This document shows, piece by piece, positions 7,864 to 14,270 of a stretch of DNA of 32,522 nucleotides. The number at the start of each line of letters is the position of its first letter. Position 1 is the stretch's first letter. The position numbers and the translations under genes are program-made. Source of the stretch: Anaerolineaceae bacterium (GTDB taxonomy: Bacteria; Chloroflexota; Anaerolineae; Anaerolineales; Anaerolineaceae); assembly GCA_011620505.1 (NCBI GenBank), contig WOZA01000024.1, forward strand, positions 1-32,522. The letters run 5' to 3'. The notes below the pieces were generated by a model, which made no database searches, had not been told where the DNA came from, and saw only the letters and a program-made list of their open reading frames with translations.

Positions 7864-8733
7864 TTATGGCAGTTCGCTGAAGCGGATCGCATCCAGCATG
7901 CGTGCCAGGCGAACGGTCTCCCTTACGTCGTGCACCCGCAGAATGTCAGCGCCGTGCAGCACGCCCCAGGCGTTCGCGGCCAGGCTGCCCTCCAGGCGTT
8001 CGCCTTGCGGCAAATTGAGCGTGTGCCCAATAAAACCTTTGCGAGAAACGCCCAGCAGGATCGGGAAGCCCAGTTCGCACAGCTCGTCAATATGTTTGAG
8101 CAGGAATAGGTTTTGCTCGATGGTCTTACCAAAACCGATCCCGGGGTCGAGGATGATTTTGTCTGGGCTTACGCCGGCATCAATAGCCGACTTAGCCGCC
8201 TCTGCCAGCCAATTCCGCACCTCGGTGACGATGTCGTCATACCTCACGCCCTCATAGCGCCCGCCGAGCTCGCTGGTGACTGCCTGTGCGCCTTGCGTGC
8301 GATTGTGCATCAGGATTGCGGTCGCACCTGCCTCGGCTACCGTACCTGCCATGGCTGGGTCATACCGAAAGGCCCAGATGTCATTGATGATGTGCGCGCC
8401 TTCTGCCAGGCAGACCCGGGCGGTTTCAGCTTTGTAGGTATCAATCGAGAGGATGACGTTCGGCATCTCCTCGCGTAAGGCTCTCACCACTGGCAACATC
8501 CGGCTCAGTTCCTCATCCACACTGATTGCTGTTGCGCCAGGGCGAGTGGATTCCGCGCCCAGGTCGAGAATATCACAGCCATCCTGGATGAAATGCTCTG
8601 CCTGCAGCAGTGCCGTGCGGACGTAGTCACGTTCTCTGAGCAGTCCATCGCCTGAGAAGCTATCCGGGGTGAGGTTGATGATGCCCATGATGTAGGTTTT
8701 TTTGCCGAGTTCTGGCAGCAGTTCATTTTTCAT
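7864..8733 (-). CDS. folP: Dihydropteroate synthase
   Basis: FolP joins 6-hydroxymethyl-dihydropterin pyrophosphate with p-aminobenzoate to make dihydropteroate in folate synthesis, and it is the sulfonamide target. The 289-aa protein shows the TIM-barrel signatures: IMGIINLTPDSFSGDG (15-30), DLGAESTRPGA (57-67), LSIDTYKAE, INDIWAF, ILDPGIGFGK and the late SRKGFIG loop. I start it at ATG 8733, since a GAGGTG SD sequence overlaps the stop codon of the upstream LysM gene; the GTG at 8739 would leave no SD. The seven-nt gap to that gene implies co-transcription. No other folate gene is nearby. The identification is secure. Confidence 0.96.
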   Translation of the reverse strand: MKNELLPELGKKTYIMGIINLTPDSFSGDGLLRERDYVRTALLQAEHFIQDGCDILDLGAESTRPGATAISVDEELSRMLPVVRALREEMPNVILSIDTYKAETARVCLAEGAHIINDIWAFRYDPAMAGTVAEAGATAILMHNRTQGAQAVTSELGGRYEGVRYDDIVTEVRNWLAEAAKSAIDAGVSPDKIILDPGIGFGKTIEQNLFLLKHIDELCELGFPILLGVSRKGFIGHTLNLPQGERLEGSLAANAWGVLHGADILRVHDVRETVRLARMLDAIRFSELP

Positions 8734-8740
8734 ATTCACC

Positions 8741-9739
8741 TCAAGGAATGGTTGCGTGCGCTTCTACGAACAATTTCATTTCTGCAATCTCCCCTTGCAT
8801 GGCATAAATTCTAAAAATGAATGGCATGGAGCCGCTGGTGGAGAGCGGAACTTCTGCCTCCCAGCGGCGCAGCCCAAGCACCTGGCCGTTGGAGTCGTAA
8901 ACCACCCCCAACACCCAAACGTAATCTGCCTCCCCTTCCGGTATGGTCACCTTGCCTGCAGTTTCCGCAAAGCGCGCGCCTTCAGCAATGACTGGCGGCT
9001 CTGCTGCGATTTCTGCTTCCAGGTAGCGCGTATCGTCCGGCATCACTGGCAGCCAATCCAATATTTGAGCGCTGATTTCAAAGCTTTCCGGGACGGGTGC
9101 AGGGAAGTAAGCGACGGCGGGTATCGTCTCTTGGGCTGGCAGGATGTTGAGCGGCAGAATGCCGTCCAACTCCAGCGTGGTCGCGTCGGCGCTGGTGAGT
9201 GTGAAGAGCACGGATGGATTTTCCACGGGGGACTGGCTGAGGTTTTCAAGCTGAACGAAGCAGTAGGCGCCTCCAAGCGCGTCCCGGTAACAGACTGGTG
9301 CCATGGCCAGGCGCAGCGGGCTGAAGGGATCTGGCGTTTGGGTGGGGGTTTCCGGGCTGGCGCTGGCTGAAGGCGGCGTTGGCGTGATCGGGATGATCAG
9401 CACCGTTCCAACGCTCATCAAATTGGGGATCACGGTCGGGTTGGCGGCTTTGAGCGCGTCCAGCGAGATGCCGTATCTCAGCGCCACACCAAACATGTCG
9501 TCTTTTTCGGTAACGGTGTAAGTAACCGGTGCGGGCGTTGGAGTGAGGGTGGGGGTGAGGGAAGGGGTTGGCGCAAGCGTATCAGTCGGACGAGGTGTGG
9601 CGCTGGGGGTAAGCGCAATTACGGATGTGTTTGTCGGTAATGGCACGATCGTAGGCAGACTGACATCCCCCGGCATGCAGCCTGCCAATGCCAGGGCAAA
9701 AAAAGCCAACCAGATGAACATGCCAAGTTTCCACTTCAT
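8741..9739 (-). CDS. LysM-domain lipoprotein
   Basis: A surface lipoprotein of 332 aa from ATG 9739. It has LALAGC (Cys 21), a Thr/Pro-rich linker (about 30-72), one LysM peptidoglycan-binding domain (about 73-117: TYTVTEKDDMFGVALRYGIS to VLIIP), a second short Pro/Ser linker, and a C-terminal half that reads like two beta-sandwich repeats (VQLENLSQSPVENPS and VLGVVYDSNGQVLGL) of the FxLYD kind. The start is ambiguous. ATG 9748 has GGAG four nt upstream, whereas ATG 9739 lies seven nt after TATAAT, the spacing expected for a leaderless mRNA. Its stop is adjacent to folP. The protein probably tethers something to the wall. The LysM call is firm; the beta domains are inferred. Confidence 0.85.
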   Translation of the reverse strand: MKWKLGMFIWLAFFALALAGCMPGDVSLPTIVPLPTNTSVIALTPSATPRPTDTLAPTPSLTPTLTPTPAPVTYTVTEKDDMFGVALRYGISLDALKAANPTVIPNLMSVGTVLIIPITPTPPSASASPETPTQTPDPFSPLRLAMAPVCYRDALGGAYCFVQLENLSQSPVENPSVLFTLTSADATTLELDGILPLNILPAQETIPAVAYFPAPVPESFEISAQILDWLPVMPDDTRYLEAEIAAEPPVIAEGARFAETAGKVTIPEGEADYVWVLGVVYDSNGQVLGLRRWEAEVPLSTSGSMPFIFRIYAMQGEIAEMKLFVEAHATIP

Positions 9740-9746
9740 TTTTTGC

Positions 9747-9752
9747 ATTATA
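9747..9752 (-). promoter_or_regulatory. TATAAT box at the start of the LysM-folP unit
   Basis: On the minus strand a perfect TATAAT (9752-9747) overlaps the first possible ATG (9748) and lies seven nt before the second (9739). If transcription starts at the normal distance, the mRNA begins at or next to ATG 9739 and the earlier ATG is not transcribed. Confidence 0.55.
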
Positions 9753-9883
9753 CTCCGCTGCCAGAAACTCTATTTTTGGGTCTGGAATTTATCCAGTATT
9801 AACAGACCGCCTGTGGCTTCCATCCAGTCCATGATGGCTTCGACTCACATTCCACAAAGTACCCCAAACTACACATGATTGGG

Positions 9884-9896
9884 TACAATCCAGGCA
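9884..9896 (+). promoter_or_regulatory. -10 box giving a leaderless surE mRNA
   Basis: TACAAT at 9884-9889 is followed by six nt and the ATG at 9896. No SD sequence precedes that ATG. An upstream in-frame ATG at 9875 would lie before the expected transcription start. The -35 region is not convincing. Confidence 0.5.
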
Positions 9897-10708
9897 TGAT
9901 ACAACAAAAAAGACCTCAAATCCTCCTGACGAATGACGATTCAATCAATTCCCCCGGGCTGTGGGCGGCTGCGGAAGCGCTTTCGGACCTCGGGTTTGTC
10001 CATGTGGTTGCGCCGAGTGTGCAGCAGACATCGATGGGGCGGGCTCTTCCGCGCGACACGGACGGTCAGATCCGCCCGCAAAAGTTGTTGGTGCACGGAA
10101 AAGAGTGGGAAGTCTATGGCGTTGGCGCAACTCCAGCTCAGGCCGTGCTGCATGGCATGTTGGAAGTGATGGGATTCCCACCGGATCTGTTGGTATCGGG
10201 TATCAACTACGGAGAAAACCTGGCATCGGGGATCACGGTGAGCGGCACGGTTGGTGCGGCGCTTGAGGGGGCTTCGATGGGGATCCCAGCCCTGGCCGTT
10301 TCACTGCAGACTCCGATAACAGAGCATTTTGACCTCTCGGATCGGGTTGACTTCTCAGTGGCTGCTTGGTTCACACGCTTTTTTGCTGAGAAACTCCTGT
10401 TAAAGAAAATGCCCTTCGATGTGGATGTGCTCAAGGTCGATATACCCTCTGGAGCAACCCCAGAAACACCCTGGGTGGTGACGCGTCAATCCCGTCAGCG
10501 GTATTTTTACGCGAAACCGAAAGATCCATCCATCAACGAAGGTTCACGGAACATGGGATATGAGGTGCGCGTTGATACGGAAAGTCTGGAAGAGGATGGA
10601 GATCTGAAGACTGTGATCGTGGACGGGAAGGTATCAGTGACCCCAATTAGCCTGGACCTGACCTCGCGGGTGGATCTGCACGATTTTAGACGGTTACTGG
10701 AATCTTAA
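9896..10708 (+). CDS. surE: 5'/3'-nucleotidase SurE
   Basis: SurE is a metal-dependent survival-protein phosphatase that removes phosphate from nucleoside monophosphates and some other phosphate esters. From ATG 9896 the protein is 270 aa, typical for the family. ILLTNDDSINSPG (9-21) holds the metal-binding Asp pair (14-15). The Ser of APSVQQTSMG and the SGINYGENL motif (101-109, metal-binding Asn) complete the active site. I prefer this start because QILLTNDD normally begins within ten residues of the N-terminus and because of the -10 box six nt upstream. It is convergent with ychF, with only 39 bp between the stops. The identification is secure. Confidence 0.96.
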   Translation: MIQQKRPQILLTNDDSINSPGLWAAAEALSDLGFVHVVAPSVQQTSMGRALPRDTDGQIRPQKLLVHGKEWEVYGVGATPAQAVLHGMLEVMGFPPDLLVSGINYGENLASGITVSGTVGAALEGASMGIPALAVSLQTPITEHFDLSDRVDFSVAAWFTRFFAEKLLLKKMPFDVDVLKVDIPSGATPETPWVVTRQSRQRYFYAKPKDPSINEGSRNMGYEVRVDTESLEEDGDLKTVIVDGKVSVTPISLDLTSRVDLHDFRRLLES

Positions 10709-10747
10709 TAACCCCGGTTCTTCCAACCATGAGTGACTTGAAAACGC

Positions 10748-11818
10748 CTAAATATTGAAGCGTATCTCGATGATGTCGCCATCTTCGATGATGTAGTTTT
10801 TGCCTTCGACGCGCAAGCGGCCTTTGTTACGGGCTTCGGCGGTGCTGCCGTAAGTGATCATGTCCTGGAAGGAGAGAATTTCCGCGCGGATGAAGCCCTT
10901 TTCCATGTCTGAATGAATGACGCCAGCTGCTTCACGGGCATTAGCCCCTCTGCGCAGCGTCCAGGCATGGACTTCCTTCTCCCCGGCGGTAAAAAATGAG
11001 TGCACTCCCAGGAGATCATACGAGAGCTTGATCAAGCGCGACATGCTCGGCTCGGCGATGCCGTATTCCTCCAGGAAGATGGCAGCATCGGCAGGGTCAA
11101 GCGCGATAATATCCGCCTCGAGCTTGGCGGGTAGATGTACCACTTGTGTATGCGGGTGAGGACTGGTGTAGTCCAAAGCAGGCTGGTCCTCAGACTGATT
11201 AAAGACCACAATTTGCGGTTTGCGGCTGAGGAAGCCAAAACTTGAAAGGATCTTATCTTCTTCGGGGGTAAATTCGTAATGGCGCAGGGGTAGCTCCTGG
11301 TTGAGCACTGCCTGCAATCGCTCAAAGAGGTCGATTTCGCCTTGGATGACATCACGCGGGCGGCTCACACCGCGCCGAAATTCTTCTTTTAGCCTTTCAA
11401 GGCGGCGTTCGACCATTACCAGATCGTTGAGGATGAACTCGGTATCCATCGTCTGAATATCGCGCAGGGGATTAACGCTGCCGGCGAGATGGGGAACACT
11501 GGCATTTTCGAACTGGCGCACCACATGCAGAAAACCATCCATTTGCGCGAGCTGATTGACCATCACGCCGGGCAAACCGGCACGACCCGCACTGCCATCC
11601 AGGCCAGCAATGTCGGCATAGGTGACCTTGGCACGCACGATCTTCTTGGGGTGATAGATCTCGCAGAGCTGATCCACCCGCGGGTCAGGCACATCCACCA
11701 CGGAAGTGTGAACTTCCATCTGACCAGTGGACATGTCCGTCGGGATATTAGCGCCAGTAAGTGCTTTGTAGAGAGTGGTTTTGCCTGATTGGGGCAGGCC
11801 GATGATTCCAAGTTGCAT
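10748..11818 (-). CDS. ychF: Ribosome-binding ATPase YchF (Obg/OLA1 family)
   Basis: YchF is a universally conserved P-loop NTPase that binds ribosomes and prefers ATP. The 356-aa protein has the P-loop GLPQSGKT (7-14), a DIAGL switch motif (YADIAGLDGSAG), NQSE in place of the usual G4 NKxD as in YchF proteins, a helical insertion, and a C-terminal TGS domain (about 270-356: EVHAWTLRRGANAREAAG, then RVEGKNYIIEDGDIIEIRF). GGAG sits eight nt before the ATG, and a TATAAT box about 30 nt further upstream makes it a normal leadered gene. It is a lone gene, convergent with surE. The identification is secure. Confidence 0.95.
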   Translation of the reverse strand: MQLGIIGLPQSGKTTLYKALTGANIPTDMSTGQMEVHTSVVDVPDPRVDQLCEIYHPKKIVRAKVTYADIAGLDGSAGRAGLPGVMVNQLAQMDGFLHVVRQFENASVPHLAGSVNPLRDIQTMDTEFILNDLVMVERRLERLKEEFRRGVSRPRDVIQGEIDLFERLQAVLNQELPLRHYEFTPEEDKILSSFGFLSRKPQIVVFNQSEDQPALDYTSPHPHTQVVHLPAKLEADIIALDPADAAIFLEEYGIAEPSMSRLIKLSYDLLGVHSFFTAGEKEVHAWTLRRGANAREAAGVIHSDMEKGFIRAEILSFQDMITYGSTAEARNKGRLRVEGKNYIIEDGDIIEIRFNI

Positions 11819-11893
11819 GGTGACTCCAAAAAGATAATAAAGGATTATACCGCAGCGGTTGAACCGTTCATGCCAGGACTATGTTCAAACTGC

Positions 11894-11949
11894 CTGAATA
11901 ATGTCTGGATAATGTTTGGAAAAAAAGTCGTTTTTCTGCATGATACAAT
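11894..11949 (+). promoter_or_regulatory. Tandem 11-bp repeats and extended -10 upstream of a lipoprotein gene
   Basis: CTGAATAATGT (11894-11904) is directly followed by CTGGATAATGT (11905-11915), 10 of 11 identical. An extended -10 (TGATACAAT, 11941-11949) lies downstream with no good -35. The repeats would end near -41 relative to a start at about 11956, the usual position for an activator of the OmpR/PhoB type, which bind 11-bp direct repeats. Confidence 0.45.
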
Positions 11950-11985
11950 CAAAAAAAGTACCTTCTAATCTTGTTTGGAGAAAGA

Positions 11986-13395
11986 ATGAATAAGAAACGA
12001 TTCTTGATTAGTATTGTGATGATGCTCGCTCTGAGCGCCTGCTCACTCCCGCGGCTTGTAAAAAATGATCCTACTGCGACGCCAAAACCAAGCCAACCAA
12101 CAACTCAGCCGACCAGGCAAGCTGAACCGACAGCCGCAGTGCCAACCGCCACTATTCCGCCTGTCCCGACAGACACCCCGATAGAAGCTTCTCTTCCTGT
12201 AATCCCTGCTGCCCTGGTGGGTAGCGTGAGTGTAGGCGAAAGCTTGTTAAATGAGACTTTTGATCAAAAAGGGTTGTGGAATACCAGCAATGACCCGGAA
12301 TATGGCGCGGAACTGGTCGATGGCGTTTACCGGATGAAGGTGAACACGGCAAATTGGATGGTATGGTCGGAATCCAGCAAGGTGGCGAGTGACAACATCA
12401 TCATGGACCTCGACACCGAATTGATTAGCGGATCGGTGAAGAATACCCAGGGCATGATTTGCCGTTATCTTGACGATGAAAACTTCTATATGCTGACAGT
12501 TGGCAATGATGGCTGGGTCGAAATTATGAAAATCTATCAAGGCGAGCAGACGCAACTTTTTGGCGAATTTGTAGACGCCCTGGTAGATCCGGTCAGAAAC
12601 CACTTGCAGGGATTTTGCATAGGTGATCGGCTTATTCTCTATGTCAATGGGAAGCTGGGGGCTGAGGTGCAGGATAGTGACCTGACGTTTGGAGATGCTG
12701 GTTTGATCATGGGCAGTTATGATGAACCGCAAGTGACGGTCGATTTTGATAATTTTACCGTTTATGAAGCTGTTGGCGACTTCACAACCAGCCTCACTCC
12801 CGAACCGGTCGAAGAGGAAGTGCTTCTTCCTGACCTTGGGAATGACTTGAAGGAGAGTTACTCGGATGATTTTGACACGCCTAATAAAGGACACTGGACG
12901 ATTTTTAATGAATCCGAGGTGGTATCCGAGTGGCGGAACGGCAGATTTGCTTTTGATATTAACGAGACGCTGATAACAGCCGCTTCACCCACAAATGACC
13001 TGTATCTGAAGGATGTGATTGTGCAAGTGGATGTCTACCGCATAGGGGATGTGCTTGAGAATGACATGGGTTTGGTATGCCGCTACCAGGACCAGGATAA
13101 CTATTACAGCCTGAGTTTTGGCAATGATAACTATGTGACAATCTACAAAAATGTAGCCGGAACCTGGACTCCGTTGTTCAATGAATTTGCGGATGCCGAC
13201 CTGTCTGCGGACTATCATAAGGTGGCGATTAGCTGCATTGGCACGGAACTTTCTCTGTATGTTGACGACCAGTTACTAGCGAGGGTCAATGACAGCGATT
13301 TTTCGACGGGAGATGTTGGTATCTTGGCAGGCACTTACGAAGATACACCGGTCGTGCTCGAATTTGACAACTTCATGGTGTATATGCCAAATTAA
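11986..13395 (+). CDS. Lipoprotein with two tandem LamG/DUF1080-like beta-sandwich domains
   Basis: A 469-aa predicted lipoprotein. LSAC places the lipidated Cys at 19, followed by a Pro/Thr linker (about 28-66). Two homologous domains follow, about 88-262 and 291-469. Both share the order ETFD/DDFD start, DxGxxCRYxDxxNFY/NYYxLxxGND, a YxxxxxxLFxEF strand, CIGxxLxLYV and DxGxxxGxYxxxxVxxDFDNFxVY. This is an internal duplication of a concanavalin/LamG-like sandwich, often a carbohydrate-binding fold. The start is ATG 11986 after GGAGAAAGA. A hairpin terminator follows the stop, so it is monocistronic. It may bind glycan at the cell surface. The ligand is unknown and the fold call is inference from the repeat pattern. 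Confidence 0.75.
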   Translation: MNKKRFLISIVMMLALSACSLPRLVKNDPTATPKPSQPTTQPTRQAEPTAAVPTATIPPVPTDTPIEASLPVIPAALVGSVSVGESLLNETFDQKGLWNTSNDPEYGAELVDGVYRMKVNTANWMVWSESSKVASDNIIMDLDTELISGSVKNTQGMICRYLDDENFYMLTVGNDGWVEIMKIYQGEQTQLFGEFVDALVDPVRNHLQGFCIGDRLILYVNGKLGAEVQDSDLTFGDAGLIMGSYDEPQVTVDFDNFTVYEAVGDFTTSLTPEPVEEEVLLPDLGNDLKESYSDDFDTPNKGHWTIFNESEVVSEWRNGRFAFDINETLITAASPTNDLYLKDVIVQVDVYRIGDVLENDMGLVCRYQDQDNYYSLSFGNDNYVTIYKNVAGTWTPLFNEFADADLSADYHKVAISCIGTELSLYVDDQLLARVNDSDFSTGDVGILAGTYEDTPVVLEFDNFMVYMPN

Positions 13396-13411
13396 GCCCA
13401 ACATATCTGAT

Positions 13412-13445
13412 GCCCTCCCGGAAACCCTGGAGGGCTTATTTATTT
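13412..13445 (+). terminator. Terminator of the duplicated-domain lipoprotein gene
   Basis: GCCCTCC (13412-13418) pairs perfectly with GGAGGGC (13429-13435) around a ten-nt loop, followed by a T-rich but interrupted tail (TTATTTATTT). Confidence 0.8.
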
Positions 13446-13516
13446 AAGTGCAACTACAATGCCTGTCTCTGCCAGGTCGAGGTCTGTGTTTTTTGCGATT
13501 ACAAGCGAATGTTTGC

Positions 13517-13546
13517 TTGACCGGCAGAGGGAATTGCGAGTATACT
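13517..13546 (+). promoter_or_regulatory. Sigma70-type promoter of tRNA-Leu
   Basis: TTGACC (13517-13522), an 18-nt spacer and TATACT (13541-13546) form a good promoter. The predicted start at about 13553 is four nt before the mature tRNA. Confidence 0.75.
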
Positions 13547-13556
13547 ACTGCAACGA

Positions 13557-13638
<82 letters not shown>

Positions 13639-13642
13639 AGAA

Positions 13643-13675
13643 AAAAGCCTCTCATTTTTCTGGGAGGCTTTTCGT
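13643..13675 (+). terminator. Terminator of tRNA-Leu
   Basis: AAAAGCCTCTC (13643-13653) pairs with GGGAGGCTTTT (13662-13672) with one G-U pair. The loop is eight nt, and the stem ends in the T run. Confidence 0.88.
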
Positions 13676-14133
13676 TTCCTTTATTGGTCTGCCTGGTGGG
13701 GAGTTGAAAAGTTAGTTGCCGATAAGGTGTTCGTGGTCCTTGCAGCACCGAACTTTGCATGAGGGTGACTGGCAAGGCTTCCAGTTAATTTGGGCGAGAA
13801 TCTGAGCCCTTGTCAGATGTGCATAGGAAGTCCCAAGCGCTTTGCGGAGATTGCTCGTGGAGGATTTGAGATAACGATCTGCCTGGGGATCAAAAACGTG
13901 AATACAAGCGTGGAGATTGACGATAATCATGACCGAATCCTTTCTGTTAAGGTGCAGACCAATCCTATGCCAGCCTGGGGTGTAAAACTCCAGGTGAATA
14001 GCACAGTTGGAATCGGTCAATGGATCAGGTCATGAGGTTACCATTCCCACTTCTTGTGGAACAGAAAGTATATCAAAACCGGTTGGATTTGTGCCAAAAA
14101 TGAATGATTCTGGAAATGTTAACAAAAAAACCG
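13676..14133. other. Gene-poor stretch with no supported gene
   Basis: About 460 bp lie between the tRNA terminator and the small-RNA promoter. Two overlapping antisense open frames exist, a minus-strand 102-codon frame (14020-13712) and a plus-strand 81-codon frame (13790-14035). Neither has a good SD sequence or a recognisable domain. The minus frame includes STSNLRKALGTSYAHLTRAQ, which reads like a helical, regulator-like fragment, so an old gene remnant is possible. I see no repeat, IS end or further RNA here. Confidence 0.4.
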
Positions 14134-14161
14134 TTGACAGGTAAACGAAAGATATTAGAAT
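14134..14161 (+). promoter_or_regulatory. Strong sigma70 promoter for a candidate small RNA
   Basis: A perfect TTGACA (14134-14139), a 16-nt spacer and TAGAAT (14156-14161) are followed by no open reading frame, only structured sequence ending in a terminator. The predicted start is about 14168. Confidence 0.65.
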
Positions 14162-14167
14162 ACTCAT

Positions 14168-14260
14168 TAATATATTATCCTACTGGCACCGGCCTCAGGG
14201 GACCGGCGCAGAAGGATCGCCAGTAAGTTAGGGAGCAAATTAGTGGCGATCCTTTTTTAT
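14168..14260 (+). ncRNA. Candidate small RNA, about 90 nt, no known family recognised
   Basis: Between a consensus-like promoter and a strong terminator lies about 90 nt without coding capacity. It folds into two visible stem-loops. The first is GCaCCGG (14186-14192) with CCGGcGC (14203-14209) around a Pu-rich CCTCAGGGGA loop. The second is a perfect 11-bp stem, AAGGATCGCCA (14212-14222) with TGGCGATCCTT (14244-14254), around a 21-nt loop (GTAAGTTAGGGAGCAAATTAG), followed by T6. The loops contain GGGGA and AGGGAG, possible antisense or SD-pairing sites. It does not match SRP RNA, 6S or tmRNA cores that I know. Because the downstream gene is convergent mutS2, it is not a leader riboswitch. Expression is inferred, not shown. 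Confidence 0.5.
14212..14260 (+). terminator. Terminator closing the candidate small RNA
   Basis: An 11-bp perfect stem (14212-14222 with 14244-14254) runs into TTTTTT on the plus strand. On the minus strand there is no U-tract, so it does not terminate mutS2. Confidence 0.75.
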
Positions 14261-14270
14261 TTGCTGGTTT

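Noticed and set aside
13712..14035. Overlapping antisense frames of 102 and 81 codons
   Set aside because: No SD sequence, no recognised domain, and each lies across the other. Kept only as a possible remnant in the gene-poor stretch.
14168..14260. Riboswitch reading of the structured region
   Set aside because: The downstream gene is convergent and the structure ends in a terminator with no gene to control.
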